A stretch of 56,308 nucleotides of DNA from JAVKFY01 sp040223615 (GCA_040223615.1 JAVKFY010000039.1:1-56308); one strand, 5' to 3'. Shown: positions 1 through 7,438, numbered from the stretch's first letter. Numbers and translations: made by a program. Notes: generated by a model from the sequence alone, not told the origin.

Positions 1-93
1 GTGTTCCTACAATCCGCGGGCGGCCGGCTGCGCAACCCCGACCAGCTCCGCCGGCCGCCCGCTACCGCCACGGCCCTGGAGCAGGCATCATGA
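1..93 (+). CDS. C-terminal tail of an unidentified upstream gene (partial)
   Basis: Frame 1 is open from the first base to a TGA at 91-93. It shows the strong G/C third-position bias of the window's typical genes, so it is probably the last 30 codons of a real gene whose body lies outside the window. The residues (ending ATALEQAS) are too few to identify a family. The stop overlaps the ATG of the next gene in an ATGA arrangement, which would suggest translational coupling. However, the downstream gene has a quite different base composition, so the junction may instead be a recombination point. Confidence 0.5.
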   Translation: MFLQSAGGRLRNPDQLRRPPATATALEQAS

Positions 94-752
94 AGCCCTG
101 GACTCTCACTATCACTGAGGGACCAACGGGGAGCAGGTCAAAGGATCTATCGGCGTTCGGCAGGGAGCTGCGACGTTATCGAACGCTCTCCAACGGTTGC
201 TTAGGCGCCAGCATTCACAGTTCCCACCTTCCCTACTTTCTTTCCGCCATCGAGGCATTCTCGGATCTGGATGTCATCTACGTTCATCTGACCCGGCGCG
301 ACGTGATCGCACAGGCGGTCTCCCACCATATCGCTTCCCAGACACGGCAGTGGTCCAGTCGCGACAATGCACGTTCGGAGACGCACTACGATTACAAGAG
401 AATTCAGTATCATCTGAATTCGACAGCTATCTGGAACGCCGAAATCAAAGCCTTCTTGACGACAAGGAAAGCCGACTACATCGAAATTACCTACGAAGAC
501 CTTGTGTCTGACCCTGCCGCCGAACTTGGGAAGCTGCCATTTCAATTTCCTGACACCTCACTCACGAGCAAACGCATGAAGCGACAGTCGAACAGTGTCA
601 ACAAAGAGTATGTCAATAGATTTCGACTCGAGTTCGCCGCGGAGATGGAAGCCAGGAGGTATACGAGCCAATCAAATCTAGGAACTATTTACGGCAAGGC
701 CAATGCCTGGTTGGGTCGCAACGTACCGGGGTACTGGCGTCTAACCAGATGA
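90..752 (+). CDS. Stf0-type sulfotransferase, N-terminally incomplete
   Basis: Residues 63-90 (YVHLTRRDVIAQAVSHHIAS, then QTRQWSS) match the 3'-phosphate-binding and central region of Stf0 sulfotransferases, which transfer sulfate from PAPS to trehalose or to rhizobial lipopolysaccharide/Nod-type glycolipids. A later 'ITYEDLVSDP' segment also fits the family. Stf0 proteins usually have an N-terminal P-loop-like PAPS motif (PRSGST type) about 60-80 residues earlier. It is absent here: the protein starts MKPWTLTITEG at an ATG overlapping the upstream stop. Codon use is much more AT-rich than in neighbouring genes (many A/T third positions), a sign of recent transfer or decay. The gene is probably a 5'-truncated remnant or a chimera and, lacking the PAPS loop, may be inactive. 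The family call is fairly secure; activity is doubtful. Confidence 0.6.
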   Translation: MKPWTLTITEGPTGSRSKDLSAFGRELRRYRTLSNGCLGASIHSSHLPYFLSAIEAFSDLDVIYVHLTRRDVIAQAVSHHIASQTRQWSSRDNARSETHYDYKRIQYHLNSTAIWNAEIKAFLTTRKADYIEITYEDLVSDPAAELGKLPFQFPDTSLTSKRMKRQSNSVNKEYVNRFRLEFAAEMEARRYTSQSNLGTIYGKANAWLGRNVPGYWRLTR

Positions 753-895
753 ACAGGCAAACAAATAACACCGCGGTTAACTTGTCCTGCGTCGCTCCCG
801 TCGAAAACGATGCCGCGGAAAATTCGCACGGCCGGTCAATCGGGCCGGCGCGCCGACCCGGCTTCGGCTAGTATGAGTCGACAGGGGAGTAGGCG

Positions 896-1753
896 ATGAA
901 ACTCAACGCATGGTTTCCGACCCGCGACATCGGCGGTGATCCGGCGAAGATCCGCGACTGGGCACAAGCGGCCGAGGACCTCGGCTACAGCTATATCGAG
1001 GTGCCCGACCATGTCTTCGGCGCGACCGCGCGCGATGGCTGGAAACCGCTCTACGACGAGACCGATCCGTTCCACGAGACCTTCACCACCATGGCCTTCC
1101 TGGCCGCGACGACAACCACCATCGGCCTGTCCAGTGGCGTCCTGATCCTGCCGCAACGCCAGACCGGCGTGGTCGCCAAGCAGGCCGCCGAGGTCGACCT
1201 GCTGAGCGGCGGCCGGCTGCGCCTGGGCATCGGCGGCGGCTGGAACCACGTCGAATACGAGGCACTGGGCGAGGACTGGAAGACGCGCGGCGCGCGCCAG
1301 GCGGAACAGGTCGAGGTGATGCGCAAGCTATGGACCGAGGACCTGGTCACCTACCAGGGCCGGTTCCACGACATGACCGAGGTCAATATCGTGCCGCTGC
1401 CGGTGCAGCAGCCGATTCCGGTCTGGTTTGGCGGGTCTTCCGACGCGGTGGTGAAGCGCGCGGCGCGGATCGGCGATGGCTGGATGCCGATCATCGCGCC
1501 GGACGAAACCGCCGAGGCCAAGCTCGCTGACCTGCGCGGACACCTGAAAGCCTTCGGCCGCGAGGCGGACAGCTTCGGCATCGAGGGCTGGCTGCGCATC
1601 TCCGACCCGGACCCGCAGCGCTGGGCCGAGGCCGCCGACGGCTGGCGCAAGCTCGGCGCCGACATGGTGATGCTCTATCCGATGTACCGCATCCCCGGCT
1701 TCGACGATCAGATCGAGCTGCTGCGCCGCTTCAAGGACGTCGCCCAGGGATAG
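896..1753 (+). CDS. LLM-class flavin/F420-dependent oxidoreductase
   Basis: This 285-residue protein has the luciferase-like monooxygenase TIM-barrel pattern. It opens MKLNAWFPTRD and carries 'VPDHVF', a barrel strand ending 'SGVLILPQRQ', the family signature 'GRLRLGIGGGWNHVEYEALG', and later 'PIPVWFGGSSDAVVKRAA'. Members use FMN or F420 to oxidise or reduce diverse small molecules. This subgroup (TIGR03619-like) is annotated as F420-dependent, but the cofactor cannot be read from the sequence. A GGGGAG ribosome site lies just before the ATG. It is followed on the same strand by SDR genes, so a catabolic oxidoreductase role is likely, though the substrate is unknown. The length is normal for the family. 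Confidence 0.85.
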   Translation: MKLNAWFPTRDIGGDPAKIRDWAQAAEDLGYSYIEVPDHVFGATARDGWKPLYDETDPFHETFTTMAFLAATTTTIGLSSGVLILPQRQTGVVAKQAAEVDLLSGGRLRLGIGGGWNHVEYEALGEDWKTRGARQAEQVEVMRKLWTEDLVTYQGRFHDMTEVNIVPLPVQQPIPVWFGGSSDAVVKRAARIGDGWMPIIAPDETAEAKLADLRGHLKAFGREADSFGIEGWLRISDPDPQRWAEAADGWRKLGADMVMLYPMYRIPGFDDQIELLRRFKDVAQG

Positions 1754-1763
1754 GCACGGGTCG

Positions 1764-2051
1764 CTAGGCTTGCAGCGCCGCGACGATCTCGGCCCACTCC
1801 TGCGGAATATCGGCCTCCGATTGCGCCCGGCCGGCCCGCCGGTACCAATAGCCGGCATTGTTGAGGTCGCCCTCGATACGGTGCAGGTGGGCGTGCACCC
1901 ACGCCGCCTCCGCCGACTTGTCGGCCTGGGCCACGCCGTGCGCCGCGTCCCATTCGCCGCGCCCGGCATGCCACAGCGCCAGCAGCGGCTGGGAAAGGCC
2001 GTCAGGCGGCGCCTCGGCATCGAGGCTGGCGCGGAACCGGTCGACTGTCAT
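1764..2051 (-). CDS. conserved hypothetical protein, about 95 residues
   Basis: This small soluble protein is rich in Trp, Ala and His. It includes 'PLLALWHAGRGEWDAAH' and 'AWVHAHLHRIEGD' followed by 'NAGYWYRRAGR', a pattern I recognise from short hypothetical proteins in Rhodospirillales-type genomes. The alternating helices resemble a TPR-like helical hairpin, but no function is known. I chose the ATG at 2051 over the in-frame TTG at 2057 because GGAGAAG sits six bases upstream of the ATG. It lies convergent to the LLM gene, with 10 bases between the stops, and divergent from the SDR at 2150. Confidence 0.65.
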   Translation of the reverse strand: MTVDRFRASLDAEAPPDGLSQPLLALWHAGRGEWDAAHGVAQADKSAEAAWVHAHLHRIEGDLNNAGYWYRRAGRAQSEADIPQEWAEIVAALQA

Positions 2052-2149
2052 CGGCAACTTCTCCGGCTTGGCCGGCGGCGCGTTGGAGCCACGGCCGGCG
2101 TTGCACTAACCTAAACACAGAATAGGGCATGTTCGGGGAGGAAGCGCCG

Positions 2150-2938
2150 ATGAACTGGCGTGACAAGGTAACCATCGTGACCGGCGGCGCGTCCGGCATC
2201 GGCGCCGCGGCGTGCCGCAACTTCGCCGCGCGCGGCGCCAAGGTCGTGGTCGCCGACCTCAACGGCGACGGCGCCAAGGCGGTGGCCGACGAGATTGGCG
2301 GCCTCGGCGTCGGCTGCGACGTCGGCGAGGAGGCCGAGGTCAACCGCATGGTGCAGGCCGCGGAGAACGCCTACGGCCCGATAGATGTAATGTTCTCCAA
2401 CGCCGGCATCAATTCCGGCCGCGAACTCCTGAACACCGACCTGAAGGTCTGGGACGACCAGTGGCGGGTCAACGTGATGGCGCAGGTCTACGCCGCGCGC
2501 GCGGTACTGCCGGGCATGATCGAGCGCGGCCAGGGTTACCTGATCCACACCGCCTCGATGGCCGGCATCCTGATGTCGCATGGCAACCTGCCCTACACCG
2601 TCTCCAAGCACGCGGTGGTCGGGCTGGCCGAGTACCTGTCGGTGACGCATCACGACCAGGGCATCCGGGTCTCGCTGCTGGCGCCGCTGGGCGTGCGCAC
2701 TCCGATGCTGGGCGATGTCGACGCGCCCTTCGCGCGCAACGCCACCGGCCCGATCAAGGAGCCGGAGGACGTGGCGGAGATGGTGGCGACGGCGGTCGAG
2801 GAAGAGCGCTTCCTGATCCTGACCGACGAGATTGCCCAGACCTGGATGAACGGCAAGACGCAGGACCTGGAACGCTGGCTGCGCGGCATGCGCCGCCTGC
2901 AGGACAAGATCGAGAGCGAGGGCGGTCGCGACCCGTAG
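2150..2938 (+). CDS. SDR-family NAD(P)-dependent oxidoreductase
   Basis: A classical short-chain dehydrogenase of 262 residues. It has the Rossmann glycine motif TGGASGIG near residues 11-18, an acidic residue after beta-2 (VVVADLNGD) suggesting NAD preference, the NAG motif (SNAGIN), catalytic Ser in 'IHTASMAG' and YxxxK as 'YTVSK'. The start is the ATG at 2150, preceded by GGGGAGG; an in-frame ATG at 2129 has no such site. The C-terminal extension after the usual core (TWMNGKTQDLERWLRGMRRL) is basic and helical. It is followed 29 bases later by a beta-hydroxyacid dehydrogenase gene, probably one transcript. Substrate unknown. Confidence 0.85.
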   Translation: MNWRDKVTIVTGGASGIGAAACRNFAARGAKVVVADLNGDGAKAVADEIGGLGVGCDVGEEAEVNRMVQAAENAYGPIDVMFSNAGINSGRELLNTDLKVWDDQWRVNVMAQVYAARAVLPGMIERGQGYLIHTASMAGILMSHGNLPYTVSKHAVVGLAEYLSVTHHDQGIRVSLLAPLGVRTPMLGDVDAPFARNATGPIKEPEDVAEMVATAVEEERFLILTDEIAQTWMNGKTQDLERWLRGMRRLQDKIESEGGRDP

Positions 2939-2967
2939 GCCGTCTCGTCCCCTATCGAAAGGCTGGA

Positions 2968-3786
2968 ATGATGGCGGAACGGATTGGCTTCGTCGGGCTC
3001 GGCAACATGGGCAAGCCGATGGCCGAACGGCTGGCGCGCGCCGGCTTTCCATTGACCGTGCTGGACCTGAACCCGACGCCGGTGGCCGATCTGGTGGCGC
3101 TGGGCGCGAGCGCGGCGGCGAGCCCGCGCGATCTGGCGGAGCGGAGCGACATCGTCTGCTCGGTGGTGATGAACGACCGCCAGACCCTGGAACTGTTCCT
3201 GGACGACGACGGCATCCTCGCCGGCCTGGCGCCGGGATCGCTGATCGTGATCCACAGCACGGTCAGCAACGCCGCCTGCGAGACGTTGGCCGAGGCGGCG
3301 GCGGCGAAGTCGGTGCACGTCATCGACGCGGCGGTCAGCGGCGCCGCGGCCCGGGCGCGCGACGGCGAGCTGACCCTGATGGTCGGCGGCGACGAGGCGC
3401 AGGTGGCGCGCGCCCGGCCGCTGTTCGACGCGGTCGGCAACGCGGTCTATCACATGGGCGCGCTGGGCATGGGCCAGGCCGCGAAGGTCTGCAACAACCT
3501 GATGTGCCTGGTGACGGTGCACGTCGCCGAGGAGGCGCTGCGGCTGGCCCGCGCCGCCGGCATCGACGAGGCGACGATGCGCGAGCTGGCGCACAAGAGC
3601 TCCGGCCAGAGCTGGGCGCTCGATCATATCGAGGACATGCGCGAGCTCGGCCGCATCCACGTCGGCGACACCTTCGACATGGGCACCTTCGGCCGCAAGG
3701 ACATCTCGCTGGCCTGCAAGCTCGGCGCGCGGCTCGACTCTCCGACCCCGATCACCGATTTCGTCTTCGACCAGACCAAGCGCTAG
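2968..3786 (+). CDS. NAD(P)-dependent beta-hydroxyacid dehydrogenase (3-hydroxyisobutyrate dehydrogenase family)
   Basis: The N-terminus IGFVGLGNMGKPMAERLARA is the 6PGDH/HIBADH Rossmann signature. 'VSGAAARARDGELTLMVGGD' matches the substrate-binding segment, and 'GMGQAAKVCNNLM' carries the catalytic lysine region (GxxxxxKxxNN). The family oxidises 3-hydroxyisobutyrate, tartronate semialdehyde or related acids. Catalysis and fold look intact, but the sequence does not define the substrate. Two adjacent ATGs (2968, 2971) are possible starts; GAAAGG lies just upstream. It sits between two SDR genes in the same direction, with 33 bases before the next, which suggests a small oxidative pathway for hydroxy-acids or alcohols. 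Confidence 0.82.
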   Translation: MMAERIGFVGLGNMGKPMAERLARAGFPLTVLDLNPTPVADLVALGASAAASPRDLAERSDIVCSVVMNDRQTLELFLDDDGILAGLAPGSLIVIHSTVSNAACETLAEAAAAKSVHVIDAAVSGAAARARDGELTLMVGGDEAQVARARPLFDAVGNAVYHMGALGMGQAAKVCNNLMCLVTVHVAEEALRLARAAGIDEATMRELAHKSSGQSWALDHIEDMRELGRIHVGDTFDMGTFGRKDISLACKLGARLDSPTPITDFVFDQTKR

Positions 3787-3819
3787 CCGCGAACAAGAAT
3801 CAAAAGGAAGGAAATCGCC

Positions 3820-4608
3820 ATGGCCATCCCGCAAGGCCCCATCATCCTGACCGGCGCCGCGTCGGGCGTCGGCGACGCCACCGCGCGGCAACTGATCGAG
3901 CGCGGCCATGAGGTCATCTCGGTCGACATCAAGCAGCCGACCGCCGCCGTCGCCGCGCACCATCAATGCGACCTGTCGGATCCGGCCAGCATCGACGCCA
4001 CGCTGTCCAAGCTCGACGGCCGCTATGCCTCGCTGCTGAACGTCGCCGGCGTGCCGAACACGGTCGGCGACGAGAAGACCGTCGCGGTGAACACCCTCGG
4101 CCTGCGCCAGATCACGCAAGGCCTGTGGGATCGGCTGGCCGACGGCGGCACCATCGTCAACGTCGCCAGCATCGCCGGCAACCAGTGGCGCAAGCGCCGC
4201 GAAGCTATCGTCGAATTGCTGGCGACCGACAGCTACGCGGCCGGCCTGGACTGGTGGCGCGCCAACGCCGAGACGGTCGGCACCGACAGCTACACCTTCT
4301 CCAAGGAGGCCGTGGTCTTCTACACCATGCAGCTCGCGGTGCAGGGGATCGCGCGCGGCATCCGGGTCAACGATGTCGGCCCCGGGCCGGTCGAGACCCC
4401 GATCCTGCCAGACTTCACCGAGGCGGTCGGCGCCGAGTTGATGGGCAAGATGATCGACATGGTCGGCCGCCCGGCGCAGCCCGGCGACATCGCCGAGGCC
4501 ATCGTGGTGCTGGCGGAAGGCCAGATGGGCTGGGTCAACGGCCAGCACATCATCGTCGACGGCGGCCTGATGGCCGGCTTCGGGTCGGGCACGCGGCGCG
4601 CGACGTAG
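3820..4608 (+). CDS. SDR, 3alpha-hydroxysteroid / coniferyl-alcohol dehydrogenase-like
   Basis: This 262-residue SDR has a short nucleotide-binding segment (ILTGAASGVGDATARQL) and an acidic residue (VDIKQP) indicating NAD. Its abbreviated central region reads 'LLNVAGVPNTVGDEK', with 'NVASIAGNQW', then a roughly 30-residue insertion before 'SYTFSKEAVVFY', where Y and K of the active site are found. The insertion before YxxxK and the short beta-4/alpha-4 region are typical of the 3alpha-HSD/carbonyl reductase and coniferyl-alcohol dehydrogenase subgroup, which oxidises secondary alcohols on hydrophobic rings. A strong AAGGAAGG site precedes the ATG. The gene probably belongs to the 2150-4608 run. 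Confidence 0.82.
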   Translation: MAIPQGPIILTGAASGVGDATARQLIERGHEVISVDIKQPTAAVAAHHQCDLSDPASIDATLSKLDGRYASLLNVAGVPNTVGDEKTVAVNTLGLRQITQGLWDRLADGGTIVNVASIAGNQWRKRREAIVELLATDSYAAGLDWWRANAETVGTDSYTFSKEAVVFYTMQLAVQGIARGIRVNDVGPGPVETPILPDFTEAVGAELMGKMIDMVGRPAQPGDIAEAIVVLAEGQMGWVNGQHIIVDGGLMAGFGSGTRRAT

Positions 4609-4730
4609 TCGCCGCTTGCCACGATTGTGAGCATCGCCGCGGCAACGGCCGCGAGCAACCGGGCTTGCCGCCTGGCATGTCCGATGCAGGACTTACGTCT
4701 GGGCTGAACGTATCGGGGAGCGTGCGAGAC

Positions 4731-5486
4731 ATGGCTGAACTGGAAGGCAAGGCGGCGCTGGTGACCGGCGCGCAGCAGGGGATCGGCGCGGCAATCGCCG
4801 TGGCGCTGGCCGAGGCCGGCGCCGATATCGCGATCAACTACCAGAACGAGGCCACGGCCAAGCCGGTCGCGGCAAAGGTCGAGGCGGCCGGCCGCAAGGC
4901 CGTGCTGGTGCCGGGCGACGTCAGCGACATGGCCGCCCCGGCGGCGATGGTGAAGGCCACGGTCGACGCCTTCGGCGGCATCGATATCCTGATCAACAAC
5001 GCCGGCGTGTTCCCGCGCCACACCATGCTGGAGGCGACCGAGGCGGACTGGGACCTGATCCACAACGTCAACCTGAAAGGCACCTTCTTCTGCAGCCAGG
5101 CGGCGGCGCGGGCAATGATCGAGCGCGGTCAGGGCGGCGTGATCATCTCCATCGCCTCTGTGGCGTCGATGGGCGACACGCCGCGCGGCGTGCCCTATGC
5201 CGCCAGCAAGGGCGGTGTGATCTCGCTGACTCGCGCCATGGCACTGGAGCTGGCCGAGCACGGCATCCGGGTCAACGCCATCGCCCCCGGCCTGGTCGAC
5301 ACGGCGCAACCGCGCGACGGCCACAGCGAGGCGGAGCTGGCGCAGATGGGCGCGGCAATGCCGATCGGCCGTATCGGCCAGCCCGAAGACATCGCCAACG
5401 TCGCGGTCTTCCTGGCCTCGCCGAAGTCGGATTTCATGCTCGGCCAGATCGTGCACGCCAACGGCGGCAGCTATCTGCCGTCGTGA
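4731..5486 (+). CDS. SDR, 3-oxoacyl-ACP reductase (FabG)-like
   Basis: A 251-residue classical SDR with TGAQQGIG (glycine motif), NNAG at about residue 90, 'ISIASVAS' (catalytic Ser), YAASK (catalytic Tyr/Lys), and the FabG-type tail 'GRIGQPEDIANVAVFLAS' with 'GQIVHANGG'. Sequence type is closest to the broad FabG / glucose-dehydrogenase-like group, so a beta-ketoacyl or sugar/alcohol reductase is possible. GGGGAG lies 10 bases before the ATG at 4731. An upstream in-frame ATG at 4677 would add 18 residues, but these are not SDR-like. The 122-base gap to the previous SDR leaves the operon boundary uncertain. Confidence 0.8.
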   Translation: MAELEGKAALVTGAQQGIGAAIAVALAEAGADIAINYQNEATAKPVAAKVEAAGRKAVLVPGDVSDMAAPAAMVKATVDAFGGIDILINNAGVFPRHTMLEATEADWDLIHNVNLKGTFFCSQAAARAMIERGQGGVIISIASVASMGDTPRGVPYAASKGGVISLTRAMALELAEHGIRVNAIAPGLVDTAQPRDGHSEAELAQMGAAMPIGRIGQPEDIANVAVFLASPKSDFMLGQIVHANGGSYLPS

Positions 5487-5905
5487 CCGGCGCTTGATCG
5501 GAGATAGCCGGGTCAAGCCCGACTATGGCGACTTCTTTTGAGTTTCAGATAGTCCGGCATGCCCGGGCTTGACCCACGGGTGTCCGATTAAGCCCTTCCG
5601 GCCCTGCGCCTACCCGTCAACGTCTTTGCAAGCGCAGGGACGTGGATGGCCCGGACAAGCCGGGCCATGACGGGTTTTCTATGTTTATCCATAAGGTCGT
5701 CATGCCCCGACTTGTTCGGGGCATCCACGTCCAGAAGCTGGACCAATCGGTCGCGGTTCTTCTGTCCGGTGCCGCCCGAAGCGGTGCAACCGCCTGAGCG
5801 GCATCAGGAAACGGACAATCACCCCAATCTTAACCGGACAGCCGCGGGCTTGACCCGGGCACCTCAGCGCCGCCGGCGTCGATGTCCGGCCGGCCCGAAC
5901 GCGTT
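5487..5905. repeat. 419-base intergenic region packed with REP-type palindromes
   Basis: No credible gene is present. The region holds several related GC-rich elements built around GGGCTTGACCC / GGACAAGCCGGG. These are GCCGGGTCAAGCCCG near 5508, GCCCGGGCTTGACCC near 5560, the pair at 5641-5729, and GCGGGCTTGACCCGGG near 5843. Such elements, each able to form a hairpin, are common extragenic repeats in alphaproteobacteria. They lie between the convergent SDR and glutathione S-transferase genes, where they could serve as transcription-end or nucleoid-protein sites. Confidence 0.65.
5641..5729. repeat. paired inverted REP elements (BIME-like)
   Basis: The 32-base element at 5641-5672 begins CGTGGATGGCCCGG and ends CCGGGCCATGACG. 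The one at 5698-5729 is its reverse complement apart from a few changes, and 25 bases separate them. Several of the differences fall in paired stem positions, so both copies can still fold internally. That is compensatory change expected of a structure under selection, or of independent family members. Confidence 0.7.
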
Positions 5906-6616
5906 CTACCCATCCAATTCAGGGTAGTGGCGGAACACGCCGTCCTCGTTGAACGGGATGCGGCGCGGGCTGTCGAGATAGGCCTTCACCGCCGCCAGCC
6001 GCTTCACCCGCCGGTGCAGCGCTGCCAGCTTCGGCGCCGCCCGCAGCGCCCGCCGCGTCGCCTTCGGCAGGGCATACTTCAACCCCTCGACCACCTGGAA
6101 GGCGGACAGGTCGGCATAGGTCAGCGCGGACCCGATGAGGAACCTGTCGCCCGCCGGATTGCCGTCGAGGGTTCGCTCCAGCCAGCCGAAGTATTTCGGG
6201 ATGCGGCCGTCGCGGAAGTCGCCGGCGCGCCGCTTCGCCTCGTCGAGCTGGTCCTCGTAGTACAGGGCCGAGGCGATCGGATGGTGCATGTCGTGCGCCT
6301 CGTCGACAAAGTCGGCGATGGTGAGCGCGACCTGATGCACCGCCAGCCGCCCGGCCTCGTCGTCCGGCACCAGGCCGAGCCTCGGGCCCAGGTGGTGCAG
6401 GATCGCCGTCGTCTGCGCCACCACCACGTCGCCGTCGCGAATGAACGGCGGCGCATAGGGCGGCGGCACGGCCGCGTCCATGGCCGCGAACATCGCCGTC
6501 ACGCCACCGCGCCCGCGCGCCACGTCGGCATATTCGAGCCCACCGACCTCCAGCGCCAGGCGCACGAACTCGCCCCGCCCCTGAATGCCCGGCCAGTAGT
6601 AGAACTGAAGCGTCAT
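5906..6616 (-). CDS. glutathione S-transferase family protein
   Basis: This 236-residue protein has a thioredoxin-fold N-terminal domain: MTLQFYYWPGIQGRGEFVRL, a catalytic-loop Tyr region, then 'PPFIRDGDVVVAQTTAILHH' containing the cis-Pro and the glutathione-binding QT/AT turn. An all-helical C-terminal domain follows, including 'FLIGSALTYADLSAFQVVEG', the GST N-capping box. Length and domain order are normal. It conjugates glutathione to electrophiles or acts as a thiol transferase; the substrate is unknown. It faces the cold-shock gene's 3' side and is transcribed on the same strand, 121 bases downstream of it. Confidence 0.88.
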   Translation of the reverse strand: MTLQFYYWPGIQGRGEFVRLALEVGGLEYADVARGRGGVTAMFAAMDAAVPPPYAPPFIRDGDVVVAQTTAILHHLGPRLGLVPDDEAGRLAVHQVALTIADFVDEAHDMHHPIASALYYEDQLDEAKRRAGDFRDGRIPKYFGWLERTLDGNPAGDRFLIGSALTYADLSAFQVVEGLKYALPKATRRALRAAPKLAALHRRVKRLAAVKAYLDSPRRIPFNEDGVFRHYPELDG

Positions 6617-6654
6617 CGCGCCTGCTTCCCTTCATGTCGTCCGCCACAACCACA

Positions 6655-6686
6655 ACGGGCGCCTCGCCATTTGGCAAGACGCCCGT
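6655..6686 (-). terminator. hairpin downstream of the cold-shock gene
   Basis: ACGGGCGcCTcGCC and GGCaAGacGCCCGT form an imperfect stem around the loop ATTT. On the minus strand this follows the cold-shock gene and precedes the GST gene. The run after the stem is only weakly T-rich, so it may attenuate rather than terminate. Confidence 0.4.
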
Positions 6687-6737
6687 CGTCGCAAGTTCCT
6701 GCGATGGCCACCCGGGTCGTCGGGCCCGGGTCGCGGC

Positions 6738-6950
6738 TCAGTCGGGAAGCTTCAGGTTCTCCGCCGACATCTTGCCGTTGCGGCCGCGCTGCAGTTCGAA
6801 CTCGACCGCCTGGCCCTCGTTCAATCCCGGCAGTCCGGCACGCTCCACGGCCGAGATGTGCACGAAGGCGTCGGCCGATCCGTCATCCGGCCGGATAAAG
6901 CCGTAGCCCTTGGTCGAGTTGAACCACTTCACGGTTCCCTTGATCATCAC
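6738..6950 (-). CDS. cold-shock domain protein (CspA family)
   Basis: A single 70-residue cold-shock domain with RNA-binding motifs RNP1 (KGYGFI, about residues 14-19) and RNP2 (FVHIS, about 29-33), the opening 'GTVKWFNSTKGYGFIRPDDG' and the ending 'KMSAENLKLPD'. The protein binds single-stranded RNA/DNA and acts as an RNA chaperone. Two consecutive ATGs (6950, 6947) are possible starts. The region upstream is long and gene-free, as expected for a csp gene with a structured 5' leader; a weak promoter candidate about 160 bases upstream fits that. No paralogue is nearby. Confidence 0.92.
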   Translation of the reverse strand: MMIKGTVKWFNSTKGYGFIRPDDGSADAFVHISAVERAGLPGLNEGQAVEFELQRGRNGKMSAENLKLPD

Positions 6951-7105
6951 TTGGTCGCTCCAGGTTGCATGGCGGCCGCCCGCGCCTGGGCACGGACGGG
7001 TCTTGGCTCACCGGTCTCCGAGGGGTTGGCAGTCTTCCGGCTGTGAGAGGTCTCTTGCAGCTCAGGTTGCAGCACAAACGCCGGATCGTGGACGAGCGGA
7101 CTTCC

Positions 7106-7136
7106 ATAATATGGACGCCGCGTCGGCCCAGGGCAA
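7106..7136 (-). promoter_or_regulatory. weak candidate promoter for the cold-shock gene
   Basis: On the minus strand, TTGCCC (7136-7131) and TATTAT (7111-7106) are separated by 19 bases. They would give a leader of about 150 nt for the cold-shock gene, in the usual range for cspA leaders. The spacer is longer than ideal and the -35 is poor, so this is tentative. Confidence 0.3.
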
Positions 7137-7173
7137 CAACGCCTGCCTGATTTTCGCGCCGCTCAAAACATGC

Positions 7174-7203
7174 TTGATCCAAAGGGGAAATCGATTCCAT
7201 AAT
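7174..7203 (+). promoter_or_regulatory. sigma70-like promoter for a candidate small RNA
   Basis: TTGATC (7174-7179) and CATAAT (7198-7203) are separated by 18 bases in an AT-richer island inside a gene-free region. Transcription would start near 7210 and run through two structured hairpins to a strong terminator at 7405-7438. Confidence 0.45.
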
Positions 7204-7209
7204 GACGGT

Positions 7210-7438
7210 GATCAAGAGCGCGTAAGCGCCGAGTCAGGGGAAAGCACGAAAGTCAACGAGGGAAAGCGTTGGTCACGGCCACAGAGGGTTCAAAAGAACT
7301 CCGGCCAACCTGCTCATTTCTTGATCAATTTGGCGACCTTGTCTTGGCAGTCTCGTGTTGTCTGCGCCAGACTTGAGACTGCAGCGGACTAGGCCCGCAA
7401 TATAGCCGCCCGCGACTCGTCATCGCGGGCGGCTTCTT
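7210..7438 (+). ncRNA. candidate structured small RNA, about 225 nt
   Basis: The gap between the cold-shock gene (minus strand) and the ferric-binding gene (plus strand) contains no convincing ORF. It does contain, in order, a promoter-like sequence, GCGC-gtaa-GCGC near 7220, a branched hairpin at 7268-7309 (GTTGG..CCAAC outside, GTTC-AAAA-GAAC inside), and a second hairpin at 7347-7382 (GCAGTCTC..GAGACTGC enclosing GTCTG-CGC-CAGAC). A perfect 11-bp rho-independent terminator follows. Composition is less GC-rich than the flanking genes. I could not match it to 6S RNA, SRP RNA, RNase P RNA or tmRNA by eye. Folding and the boundaries are inference; a discarded leader of the downstream gene is the main alternative. 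Confidence 0.4.
7405..7438 (+). terminator. rho-independent terminator
   Basis: GCCGCCCGCGA (7405-7415) pairs perfectly with TCGCGGGCGGC (7423-7433) around a 7-base loop and is followed by TTCTTG. It lies 195 bases before the next gene, so it must end a transcript starting inside this intergenic region, which supports a small RNA here. Confidence 0.6.

Noticed and set aside
400..421. Inverted repeat GAATTCAG..CTGAATTC inside the sulfotransferase
   Set aside because: It lies within coding sequence with no T-run or operator context; probably chance, mentioned only as part of the AT-rich gene.
2650..4548. 632-residue open frame on the minus strand
   Set aside because: It runs antisense to two SDR genes and a dehydrogenase with clear motifs. 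Long antisense frames arise here from high GC and third-position bias; the translation is Arg/Ala/Gly/His-rich without domains. The same holds for 14742-16103 (-), 54265-56229 (+), 11541-13442 (+) and similar frames.
5882..6898. Plus-strand ORF across the GST and cold-shock genes
   Set aside because: It is antisense to two genes with unmistakable motifs.
7268..7309. tRNA-like element (GGTTC..GAAC)
   Set aside because: There is no cloverleaf, acceptor stem or T-loop consensus GTTCGAATC.
6910..7392. 160-codon plus-strand ORF in the csp-iron gap
   Set aside because: Composition is uneven, no ribosome site or domain is seen, and the 3' part coincides with the RNA hairpins. I prefer non-coding RNA, but a coding role is not fully excluded.
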